Of a stretch of DNA of 64,000 nucleotides, positions 34,023 to 41,914 are shown piece after piece. The stretch spans positions 2,804,968 through 2,868,967 of the forward strand of contig NZ_JOJP01000001.1 in assembly GCF_000710775.1 (NCBI RefSeq), read 5' to 3'. Under the pieces are notes generated by a model, which was not told where the DNA came from, searched no databases, and saw only the letters and a program-made list of their open reading frames with translations. This DNA is from Endozoicomonas elysicola (GTDB lineage Bacteria; Pseudomonadota; Gammaproteobacteria; Pseudomonadales; Endozoicomonadaceae). The number at the start of each line of letters is the position of its first letter. The first letter of the stretch is position 1. A program made the translations under genes and the position numbers.

Positions 34023-36407
34023 ATGAAATGTAAAATTGCGGCAGTCATTATGTCCTGCATCACCTCGTTACCAACCATTGCCTCTGAGGCAGGCTATCTT
34101 CTTAATCCTGATAAAGCGCTGGTTCCTGCCTCGAAACAGCATTGGCAGGATGATCAGAAGGTGATGGATACCTTTATTTCTGATCTGATCAGCAGGATGA
34201 CGTTAGCGGAAAAAATCGGTCAGCTCGATCTTCAGTCAGGTTTCCGAAATACCACCGGGCCCTATGTGAATGACGCCTATGAGCAGCAAATTCGCGAGGG
34301 ACGGGTGGGTGCGGTGTTCAATGCTTACGGTGCTGACTTTACCCGCGAACTTCAGAAGATTGCAGTAGAAGAAACCCGCCTGGGCATTCCATTAATCATT
34401 GGCCATGACATTATTCATGGCCATAAGACCATTTTTCCCCAGTCGCTGGGCGAAGCGGCTTCCTGGGATCCTGAGGTTGCCCGTATGGGAGCAAGGGTTG
34501 CCGCTATCGAAGCAACTGCAGACGGTATCGCCTGGACGTTTGCCCCCATGGCGGATATTACCCGTGACCCGCGCTGGGGCCGGGTTTCCGAGGGGGCAGG
34601 TGAAGATGTCTACCTGGGCACCATGATGGCTGTGGCCAGGGTTCAGGGGTTTCAGGGTGAGGATCTCAGTCAGCCGGATACCATGATGGCGACTGCAAAA
34701 CATTTTGCCGGTTATGGGTTATCTCAGGCTGGTCGTGATTATCATTCGACCGATGTTTCTGAACTTGAGTTGTGGACGACTCAGCTGCCACCGTTCAAGG
34801 CGATGGTTGATGCCGGTGTAGCCACGGTCATGACCGCCTTCAATGATTTGAATGGTATACCGGCAACCGGTTCCAGACGACTGTTAACCGATATTCTCCG
34901 TGAACAGTGGGGGTTTGAAGGTTTTGTGGTAACGGATTACACCGCCATCAACGAACTGGTGCCCCACGGTTTTGCCCGGGATGAAAAGCACGCCGCTGAG
35001 ATTGCCTTTAACGCCGGTGTTGATATGGATATGGTCGGCATGACGTTTATTGGCCATATGGAAGCACTGGTTGCTGAAGGTAAAGTGTCTGAATCGCAGA
35101 TCAATGAGTCGGTACGCCGAATCCTTGAGATGAAGTGGCGACTTGGGTTGTTTGAAGACCCTTATCGTTATTCTGACCCTGCCCGTGCTGAAAGGGAGAT
35201 TCTCAGTGAACAGCACCTGGACATGGCCAGGGATGCTGCCCGACGATCCATGGTGTTGCTGAAAAATGACCATCAGACGCTGCCGCTGAATGCGGACAGT
35301 CTGAACTCCATCGCGCTTATTGGTCCGCTGGCACATTCAAGACGTGACATGATTGGTAATTGGGCAGGAGCCGGTGATCGTTCTGAACAGCCCGTGTCGG
35401 TGCTTGAAGGCATGGTTCGAAAGCTGGAAGGACAGGTCGCCATTCATTATGCACCTGGTGCCACTTATGCCTACCTCCATGATGCGGACAGCGAAGAAGC
35501 GCATATCCGTGGGAAAGGTGTGTCACGGATGGAACGTGATGACCCGAGACTGGTCAGCCTGTTCCAGGAAGCGCTGGCCGTGGCTGAAAAGTCAGACGTC
35601 ATTGTCATGGTAATGGGTGAAGAGGAACGCATGTCCGGTGAGGCGTCCAGCCGTGTTGACCTGATGCTGCCAGGCAACCAGCGACAGCTGATGAAGGCAC
35701 TGAAAAAGCTGGGCAAGCCCATGGTGCTGGTGTTGATGTCCGGGCGGCCCAACGTGCTTGACTGGGAGGATGAACATGTCGATGCCATTCTCCATGCCTG
35801 GTACCCGGGAACCTCAGGTGGTCATGCGATAGCGGATGTTCTGATGGGAGAATATAACCCTTCAGGTAAGCTGCCAATGACTTTCCCCCGGTCTGTTGGT
35901 CAGGTGCCCATTTATTACAATGCCCGTAATACCGGACGACCTTACGATGCCGGGAGTGAAAACCCCCGTTCACAACATTACACGTCACGGTATGACGACT
36001 CTCCCAATACACCACTTTATGCGTTTGGCCACGGGTTGAGTTATACGGATTTCGAATACGGCAAGGTTCAACTCTCAAGCCACCAGTTGAAAACCAGAAA
36101 TGATGAGTTGACGGTTTCCGTGGACATTACCAATACCGGCGAGTATTCCGGAGAGGAAGTCGTCCAGCTCTATACCCGGCAGCTGGTGGGCTCTACCACA
36201 CGGCCCGTTAAAGAGCTGAAGGGCTTTCGAAAAATTCAGTTTGCGCCCGGGGAACGCAAAAGAGTGTCATTTTCCCTGCGATCAGATGATCTTGCATTTT
36301 ACCGGGCGGACATGAGCTGGGGAGCTGAACCCGGAGACTTTCATGTGTTTGTTGGCTCCTCGTCGGACAGGGTTCAACAGGCTGAATTTACACTGGTTGA
36401 TAAATAA
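34023..36407 (+). CDS. GH3 beta-glucosidase, periplasmic (BglX-like)
   Basis: A 794-residue secreted enzyme. ATG at 34023 begins the signal peptide MKCKIAAVIMSCITSLPTIA. An upstream GTG at 34002 would mask it. Domains: GH3 N-terminal barrel (RMTLAEKIGQLDLQSGF, GHDIIHGHKTIFPQSLGEA, ATAKHFAGYG), nucleophile Asp in GFVVTDYTAI, GH3 C-terminal domain (VMVMGEEERMSGEASSR) and a C-terminal fibronectin-like domain (VSVDITNTGEYSGEEVVQLY). It would release glucose from beta-linked oligosaccharides in the periplasm. It lies 133 bp after the GH144-like gene and 28 bp before a sulfatase, so the three are probably one operon. Confidence 0.93.
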   Translation: MKCKIAAVIMSCITSLPTIASEAGYLLNPDKALVPASKQHWQDDQKVMDTFISDLISRMTLAEKIGQLDLQSGFRNTTGPYVNDAYEQQIREGRVGAVFNAYGADFTRELQKIAVEETRLGIPLIIGHDIIHGHKTIFPQSLGEAASWDPEVARMGARVAAIEATADGIAWTFAPMADITRDPRWGRVSEGAGEDVYLGTMMAVARVQGFQGEDLSQPDTMMATAKHFAGYGLSQAGRDYHSTDVSELELWTTQLPPFKAMVDAGVATVMTAFNDLNGIPATGSRRLLTDILREQWGFEGFVVTDYTAINELVPHGFARDEKHAAEIAFNAGVDMDMVGMTFIGHMEALVAEGKVSESQINESVRRILEMKWRLGLFEDPYRYSDPARAEREILSEQHLDMARDAARRSMVLLKNDHQTLPLNADSLNSIALIGPLAHSRRDMIGNWAGAGDRSEQPVSVLEGMVRKLEGQVAIHYAPGATYAYLHDADSEEAHIRGKGVSRMERDDPRLVSLFQEALAVAEKSDVIVMVMGEEERMSGEASSRVDLMLPGNQRQLMKALKKLGKPMVLVLMSGRPNVLDWEDEHVDAILHAWYPGTSGGHAIADVLMGEYNPSGKLPMTFPRSVGQVPIYYNARNTGRPYDAGSENPRSQHYTSRYDDSPNTPLYAFGHGLSYTDFEYGKVQLSSHQLKTRNDELTVSVDITNTGEYSGEEVVQLYTRQLVGSTTRPVKELKGFRKIQFAPGERKRVSFSLRSDDLAFYRADMSWGAEPGDFHVFVGSSSDRVQQAEFTLVDK

Positions 36408-36435
36408 ACAGTCAATTCTATAAGGCGTAAATAGA

Positions 36436-37869
36436 ATGATTCCAACGTTGAAAAAAGGACTAATGGCAGCAGCCTGTGCCGTGGCAATGGCAGGTGCTTC
36501 GTTATCGACAGCACAGGCTGCTGAGCCGGCTTCTGCCAGGCTGACAGAGCGACCCAATGTTCTGCTGATTGTGGCAGATGACCTGGGTTATGCTGATGTG
36601 GGTTTTCAAAAACAGAGCCGGGATGTGGTCACACCGAACCTGGACCGTCTGGCTGCCAAAGGCACGATCATGACGGCAGGTTATGTCAGTGCTTCGGTGT
36701 GTGGGCCAACACGGGCAGGACTGATGACTGGGCAGTATCAGCAACGTTTTGGCTACCACGATAACGTTGCTCCTTTTGTACGGGAAGAAGGTATTGAACA
36801 GGGGCTGCCTGTTGAATTGACCACCATGGCAGACCGTATGAAAGACGTTGGTTACCGGACCGGTATGGTGGGCAAGTGGCATGATGGAGATGCTGAACAC
36901 TTCTGGCCCCATAACCGTGGCTTTGAAGAGTTCTTCGGTTTTAATAATGGTGCTGCAAACTATTTCGTAGGTCCCATCAATCAGCAGGAACAACAGAAAA
37001 AGCCCTGGTCGGCGATGTATCGCAACGATCAGCCGGTCAGTAACTTTGATGACTACCTGACCGACCGGTTTGGTGATGAGGCGGTCTCTTATATTGAGCG
37101 GCACAAAAATGAGCCATTCTTTCTCTATGTTGCCTTTAATGCCGTTCACGGTCCTTTACAGGCCCGACCTGAAGACCTTGAACGCTTCAAGCATATTACT
37201 GACGACAAACGCCGTACTGTACTGGCCATGAATTACAACCTTGACCAGAATGTTGGCAAGATTGTCAGCAAGCTTGAAAAGCTGGAGCTGATGGATGATA
37301 CCCTGATCGTCTTTATTTCCGACAACGGTGGCAAGCTTAATGATAACCGCTCATTCAATACCCCACTTCGCGGAGAGAAGGGGACTTACTGGGATGGTGG
37401 TATCCGGGTTCCTTTCACCTTCACCTGGGAAGGCGTGATTCCTGCGGGCAAAACCCTGAATGAGCCGGTGATTGCCCTTGATCTGTTACCAACCTTCCTT
37501 AACGCGGTTGGCGCAGAAGTCAGGAAAGAGTGGGATCTGGATGGGGTGAACCTGCTTCCTTATGTTAAGGGTCAAGTTGCGCAGCTGGATAACCGTTACT
37601 TCTACTGGGATAACCAGATGAGCTGGGCCATCCGTGATGATGAATGGAAGTTGATCAAGGAAAACAAGTTTAACAAGCAGCAGAAAACCGAACTTTTCCG
37701 CATCAGTCAGGACATCAGCGAGTCAAACAACGTTGCTGATCAGTACCCTGAGGTGGTTGCGAAGATGACCAGTGCCTACATGAGCTGGAATGCTGAAAAC
37801 GACACGCCAAAATGGGGCTGGAGAAAGACCGAGTTTCCTGTGGCTAATGGTTATCGTGGCAGACACTGA
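36436..37869 (+). CDS. secreted type I sulfatase with CGPTR motif
   Basis: A 477-residue sulfatase with a signal peptide (residues 1-29). Motifs: NVLLIVADDLGYADVG, formylglycine motif C89-G-P-T-R, MVGKWHDGDAEHFWP, NAVHGP and VFISDNGG. Thr replaces the usual Ser in CxPSR. CxPxR tolerates variation at this position, so activity is still expected. It is the last gene of the GH144-like/GH3/sulfatase operon, which supports a sulfated or mixed substrate, and it is followed by a good terminator. Confidence 0.93.
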   Translation: MIPTLKKGLMAAACAVAMAGASLSTAQAAEPASARLTERPNVLLIVADDLGYADVGFQKQSRDVVTPNLDRLAAKGTIMTAGYVSASVCGPTRAGLMTGQYQQRFGYHDNVAPFVREEGIEQGLPVELTTMADRMKDVGYRTGMVGKWHDGDAEHFWPHNRGFEEFFGFNNGAANYFVGPINQQEQQKKPWSAMYRNDQPVSNFDDYLTDRFGDEAVSYIERHKNEPFFLYVAFNAVHGPLQARPEDLERFKHITDDKRRTVLAMNYNLDQNVGKIVSKLEKLELMDDTLIVFISDNGGKLNDNRSFNTPLRGEKGTYWDGGIRVPFTFTWEGVIPAGKTLNEPVIALDLLPTFLNAVGAEVRKEWDLDGVNLLPYVKGQVAQLDNRYFYWDNQMSWAIRDDEWKLIKENKFNKQQKTELFRISQDISESNNVADQYPEVVAKMTSAYMSWNAENDTPKWGWRKTEFPVANGYRGRH

Positions 37870-37891
37870 GCAACAAAAACTGCTAAATCAG

Positions 37892-37928
37892 AAAACCGTT
37901 TGAGCTTGTGGCTTAAGCGGTTTTTTTA
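37892..37928 (+). terminator. intrinsic terminator after the sulfatase
   Basis: AAACCGTTTGAGC and GGCTTAAGCGGTTT form a stem with minor mismatch, followed by seven or more T residues. Confidence 0.8.
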
Positions 37929-38058
37929 TAAACACGAAAATGGATTCTATTGAATGTTTGCCTGAAGAGCGTTTAAAAATATTTGTTATTCTCATCCTGG
38001 ATATTGGTTTCGCAGCATATCTTCAGAAATACATGCAGTCTGCAGGTAAAGTTGTGAG

Positions 38059-38244
38059 GTGAGTTCAAGGATTTCTTTGTTATCAAGCATGGCCTTTATT
38101 GGTCTCCTGCTTCCTAGAAAGTACAGCGTTGTAGGCAATCATTCTTATGTTTTGGCAATGAATAGTGCCAGGCGGTATTCAATCGTTCAATATGTCGCAG
38201 GGTTGGTGATATTCTTTATTCCCATTGTTATTAATTTGCTATGA
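38059..38244 (+). CDS. possible small membrane protein, unknown
   Basis: A 61-residue frame from GTG with a hydrophobic C-terminal half (VQYVAGLVIFFIPIVINLL). The ribosome binding site is weak. It sits 12 bp before the next small membrane frame, so the two could be a pair. No family recognised. Confidence 0.35.
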   Translation: MSSRISLLSSMAFIGLLLPRKYSVVGNHSYVLAMNSARRYSIVQYVAGLVIFFIPIVINLL

Positions 38245-38256
38245 GAGGGTAATTGG

Positions 38257-38547
38257 GTGAACAGCAACTGGCCAGCTATCCTTGCTGCGTTAATGGCTCT
38301 TTATATGGTAACCAATACAGTATACGAAGCGATTTTGCGTGCCGAGAAGAAAAAGTACCCTGTTGATCTATATCAACTGAGCTACTTCTCTGAAAAATCG
38401 AAGCTTATGGTTATGTGGAATATTTTTTGTGGGAAGTATCGTGGAATAAGCCAAAGGCTGGATAAAGCTGGGTTAATCAATCAAATTGTGCATCTTCTTT
38501 ATTATGGAGGAATCATACTATTCTTTCTTGATACATACTTGTTTTAG
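38257..38547 (+). CDS. small membrane protein, unknown
   Basis: A 96-residue frame from GTG at 38257 with AGAGGG upstream. It has an N-terminal helix (WPAILAALMALYMVTNTVY) and a C-terminal helix (IVHLLYYGGIILFFLDTYLF) flanking a charged loop. I do not recognise it. It is more A/T-rich than the flanking genes and may be an insertion in the locus. Confidence 0.5.
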   Translation: MNSNWPAILAALMALYMVTNTVYEAILRAEKKKYPVDLYQLSYFSEKSKLMVMWNIFCGKYRGISQRLDKAGLINQIVHLLYYGGIILFFLDTYLF

Positions 38548-38620
38548 TTAAAAGATAGAAAAGGTTACATTTGGAGCACTTAGTAAACTGGCCCTGTAAT
38601 TTAGGAAACGGGGAAAATAA

Positions 38621-38656
38621 GTGAGAACCGGTTCTTCCTGAAGACCCGGTTTTTTC
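38621..38656. terminator. terminator for Spy-like gene C
   Basis: GAACCGGTTCTTC and GAAGACCCGGTTTTTT form a stem with a bulge. On the plus strand it is followed by T residues. It lies just past the minus-strand stop at 38665 and may serve both strands. Confidence 0.6.
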
Positions 38657-38664
38657 TAGAGGCA

Positions 38665-39006
38665 TTACTTATTACGGCTGTCAAACAGAGCCTGGAGCTG
38701 TTTTTTGCTCACGCTCTTGGAAACACCTTTCTGATAGGCCTGCATATTCTTGTTCATGGCGGAAGAAAGCTCAGAAGATCCCTCACCAAACTGTTTGCGG
38801 GCCTGTTGGTTCTTTTTATACAGATCAATTTTCAGGTCAAGTATCTGGTCTGCCTGAGTACTGTTAAGCCCCATAATCTGGGTCATTTTTACCACTTCGT
38901 TTTCAAAGCGTTTTTTCGGGCCAGCGGGAATTCCCGCACTGGCGGAAGTAACGATAGAAATGGACAGTAATGTGCTCAGTGCGATTGTGGCGAACTTGCT
39001 TTTCAT
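38665..39006 (-). CDS. small Spy-like helical periplasmic protein (paralogue C)
   Basis: A 113-residue protein with a signal peptide (residues 1-24, ending SASA). LNSTQADQILDLKIDLYKKN, then GEGSSELSSAMNKNMQAYQK and SVSKKQLQALFDSR, align with paralogues A and B. It is divergent from barrel gene 3 and preceded by a well-formed -35/-10 with an embedded operator (39212-39239). Its regulation with the porins suggests a role in envelope protein handling during growth on the glycan. This is inference. Confidence 0.85.
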   Translation of the reverse strand: MKSKFATIALSTLLSISIVTSASAGIPAGPKKRFENEVVKMTQIMGLNSTQADQILDLKIDLYKKNQQARKQFGEGSSELSSAMNKNMQAYQKGVSKSVSKKQLQALFDSRNK

Positions 39007-39211
39007 GGAATAACGTCATCCAGTATTGGTAATTTGAGCGAACAGTTTGATGTATCAGGATTGTAATGAGCTTTCTACGGTAAAGTTTCTGATGATCTTT
39101 CAGTATCTTTGTCAGCAGCCAGCAATTGGCAGACAGCAGCAATCATGAATGTGTATGTGACCAGTCCTGTCAGCATGCTGGCTGCATTCATTATTTTTCT
39201 CCGTGCCTAAT

Positions 39212-39239
39212 ATTATAGAAACGTTTCTTTTGTTGTCGA
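39212..39239 (-). promoter_or_regulatory. promoter with embedded LacI-type operator, Spy-like gene C
   Basis: Read on the minus strand: -35-like TCGACA (39239-39234), 16-bp spacer, consensus -10 TATAAT (39217-39212). The perfect operator GAAACGTTTC at 39218-39227 abuts the -10. Confidence 0.75.
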
Positions 39240-39309
39240 CAACATACGGAAGTTCACTGGCAAGATCAATAGATGACAGGTTTATCTTATTTTAACGGAC
39301 TTCATTCCA

Positions 39310-39321
39310 TGACGCAGGTCT
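39310..39321. promoter_or_regulatory. degenerate TGAY box (TGACGCAGGTCT)
   Basis: One base off the box pattern, centred 93 bp from the operator at 39218. The distance agrees with the equivalents at 26989 (88) and 32190 (90). Confidence 0.3.
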
Positions 39322-39481
39322 AAAAAACGGTGGCAAATTGCTGCTTTTTCAGGCTTCAATCTCTTTCGATACCAACTGCTTATCTCCTTTATTTTATCAG
39401 TAAGGCAGCAGGTTGATCTTTCATAACAGGGGTTTGTACAAAAGTTTGAGCTTTTTTATACAGGAAGTTGACGTTGGAATC

Positions 39482-39493
39482 TGACCTGTGTCA
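39482..39493. promoter_or_regulatory. TGAY-N4-RTCA palindrome (TGACCTGTGTCA)
   Basis: Centred about 135 bp from the operator at 39618. Confidence 0.42.
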
Positions 39494-39602
39494 AAAGAGT
39501 CATGACTAATTTTCAGGCAAATTTCAGGACTGATAATAGCGCTCACTTAGAAGCTTAAGGCGTGCAGAGAGTTGATGATAAAACAGGCAGAAAATGTGTG
39601 TG

Positions 39603-39631
39603 TTGATGCTATTTGTTGAAACGTTTATATT
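39603..39631 (+). promoter_or_regulatory. promoter with embedded LacI-type operator, barrel gene 3
   Basis: -35 TTGATG (39603-39608), 17-bp spacer, -10 TATATT (39626-39631), operator GAAACGTTT at 39618-39626. Confidence 0.74.
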
Positions 39632-39805
39632 TGGCGCTGGTTGTCGTGGACAGGTGAGTTTCAACAGGGGGATATGTTGATCATCTGTCGTTGATTACTC
39701 AATGGTGCCCGGTGGGTATCGGTTGGAGCTTCCTGATTCTGGGTGCGCAGCTGCATGTTCAGGCAGGAAAAGCATAGCAATACAACGAATGAATAATAGC
39801 GTTTT

Positions 39806-40783
39806 ATGAAAAAAGTACTGACACCGGTCGTCATTGCCTGCCTTGCCATGCCTCTCGCTGCCCAGGCGGAAAAAAGCAGTAGTTATCTTCCGCAATTTTC
39901 TGCGGATGACCTGAACATTGATGGTTCCAACGATATCATTCTTGTTGAAGCACCAACCCAAAAGCAGCCAGGACGAAAAGGTCCACCCAGAACCAACTTC
40001 GTTTCCGGTATTGAATACACTGAAACAATTTATGAGAACCAACCTAAAATCACCAATATTGTTAAGATTCTTGCCGATGGCTCGACCAAGTTTCATAAGA
40101 ACTGGCGGTTACGCTATGTGCTTTCCCAGGCGGATGCCGAAAAAGGTATTGATCAGTCAGAACAACCAGGCAGGTTGAATCTTGTGGTGGCCCCCCGGTT
40201 TGAGAAATGGGTCAGTCCAAGGTTTAGTTACTTTATCGAAGGTATTTATAAAAACTCAGTGGAAGGCCGTGGCTGGGAAAAAGACGAATTTGTCTTCAAG
40301 CCCGGTGGCAGCATTAATCTGGGTCGACACTTCTTCAACGTGGTGGCTGAATATCAATATAAAGAGACCAGTGACCATGAATACAATAAAGGCACTGCCT
40401 ACAGTACCGGGTTTCATATTGAACCAACGTATATTTACCGAATGAATCCACGGATGAATATCGGTCTGAGGCTGGTTTTTAATGAGCAACAGGATGAATC
40501 CCAGTACTTCAATAAGAATGTTAAAGCTCTGGTGAATTATCGCTTCAACAATAATATTCGTACTGAATTTAATGTTGTTGTCGGTAAAAGCGGGCAGGCA
40601 AAAAATGACTCCGGTCACAATTACACGGACTACAACCTCAATACCAGTATCCCGATCAACAAAACCTTTACCGGCATTTTGAACTTTGGTTATCGATTAG
40701 GTGACCAGTACAATCCAAATCAGTGGAGCTGGGGAGACCGCGAGGGAATCTTCACCAAAATTGCCGTTTCAACCCGTTTCTAA
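39806..40783 (+). CDS. outer-membrane beta-barrel protein, putative oligosaccharide porin (paralogue 3)
   Basis: A 325-residue protein with a signal peptide (MKKVLTPVVIACLAMPLAAQA), a shorter N-terminal spacer than paralogues 1 and 2, the shared FVSGIEYTETIYENQPKITN segment, about a dozen amphipathic strands and a C-terminal TRF ending in Phe. The Lys/Arg-rich insert of the other two is nearly absent, which may matter for partner binding. It closes the regulon on this side. The next gene belongs to the MoxR-Bat operon. Confidence 0.8.
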   Translation: MKKVLTPVVIACLAMPLAAQAEKSSSYLPQFSADDLNIDGSNDIILVEAPTQKQPGRKGPPRTNFVSGIEYTETIYENQPKITNIVKILADGSTKFHKNWRLRYVLSQADAEKGIDQSEQPGRLNLVVAPRFEKWVSPRFSYFIEGIYKNSVEGRGWEKDEFVFKPGGSINLGRHFFNVVAEYQYKETSDHEYNKGTAYSTGFHIEPTYIYRMNPRMNIGLRLVFNEQQDESQYFNKNVKALVNYRFNNNIRTEFNVVVGKSGQAKNDSGHNYTDYNLNTSIPINKTFTGILNFGYRLGDQYNPNQWSWGDREGIFTKIAVSTRF

Positions 40784-40916
40784 TGAACTGGCAGGGATCA
40801 ATCTTTATTGATCTCTGCTCTCTGGTATCTGGACATTCAATATAGGTGGCTTCCGGACTGAGCTCTGGAGGCAGCCGCAGTATAGGGATGTGGGTAATCC
40901 GGTTACCCTGATGTAT

Positions 40917-41912
40917 ATGACCAACACTGACCTTAACAAGCAATTTGCCCGGCATGAACTTCTGGAAAAGATCAACGCTCTGCGCCAGGAGGTGGGTAAG
41001 GTTATTGTTGGACAGGAGCAGCTGGTTGAACGCCTGATTCTTGCTCTGATCTGTCGCAGTCATGTCCTTATTGAAGGCATTCCCGGGCTGGCCAAAACAC
41101 TGACGGTCAATACCCTTTCTCGAGCGCTTGGCCTGGCATTTAGCCGTATTCAGTTTACCCCCGATCTTCTGCCCGGTGATGTGACCGGAACCATGATTTA
41201 TAACCCGGCATCTGGCCAGTTTCTTTCTGAGAAAGGCCCCGTTTTTGCCAATATTGTGCTGGCTGATGAAATTAACCGCTCACCGGCCAAGGTTCAGTCG
41301 GCACTGCTGGAGGCCATGCAGGAAAAGCAGGTAACACTGGGAAAGGAAGTAATGCCACTGCCCAGACCATTTCTGGTGCTGGCAACACAAAACCCGGTTG
41401 AACAGGAAGGTACGTACCCGTTGCCTGAGGCTCAGGTGGACCGCTTTATGTTCAAACTGAAAGTTGAGTATCCATCGTTTGATGATGAGCTTGAGGTCAT
41501 GCGTCGTATGTCCAGGCCTGCCAGTACAGTTACTGTCAATGAAGTGCTTAGTCGGGAGGATCTCGATACCCTGTCGGAACAGATCGATTCGGTTTATATC
41601 GATCCCGGGCTTGAACAATATATTGTCCACCTGATCTGTGCGACCCGAGATCCGGGTCAGTATGGCATTGATATCAATGAGTTGATTCGGTTTGGAGCCT
41701 CTCCCCGGGCCACAATCAATCTGGCTCTGGCATCCAGAGCAATGGCTGTGGTGCAAGGTCGTGATTTTGTTCTGCCGGAAGATGTTCGGGCACTGGCACC
41801 TGATGTGCTCAGGCACCGTCTGGCAATGAGTTATAAGGCAGAAGCCCGTGGAATCAGTTCTGACCAGCTGATCGAGATGATTCTTGAAACCGTGGCCATC
41901 CCGAATCATTGA
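40917..41912 (+). CDS. MoxR-family AAA+ ATPase
   Basis: A 331-residue AAA+ ATPase with Walker A GIPGLAKT, Walker B LADEINRSPAK, sensor LATQNPVEQEGTYPLPEAQ and a C-terminal lid (DVLRHRLAMSYKAEARG). Such ATPases act as chaperones that insert cofactors or assemble complexes together with VWA proteins. ATG at 40917 is favoured. ATG at 40911 and GTG at 40890 are in frame and the Shine-Dalgarno signal is weak, so the start is uncertain by up to nine residues. It is the first gene of a seven-gene operon with very short gaps or overlaps. Confidence 0.94.
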   Translation: MTNTDLNKQFARHELLEKINALRQEVGKVIVGQEQLVERLILALICRSHVLIEGIPGLAKTLTVNTLSRALGLAFSRIQFTPDLLPGDVTGTMIYNPASGQFLSEKGPVFANIVLADEINRSPAKVQSALLEAMQEKQVTLGKEVMPLPRPFLVLATQNPVEQEGTYPLPEAQVDRFMFKLKVEYPSFDDELEVMRRMSRPASTVTVNEVLSREDLDTLSEQIDSVYIDPGLEQYIVHLICATRDPGQYGIDINELIRFGASPRATINLALASRAMAVVQGRDFVLPEDVRALAPDVLRHRLAMSYKAEARGISSDQLIEMILETVAIPNH

Positions 41913-41914
41913 TT

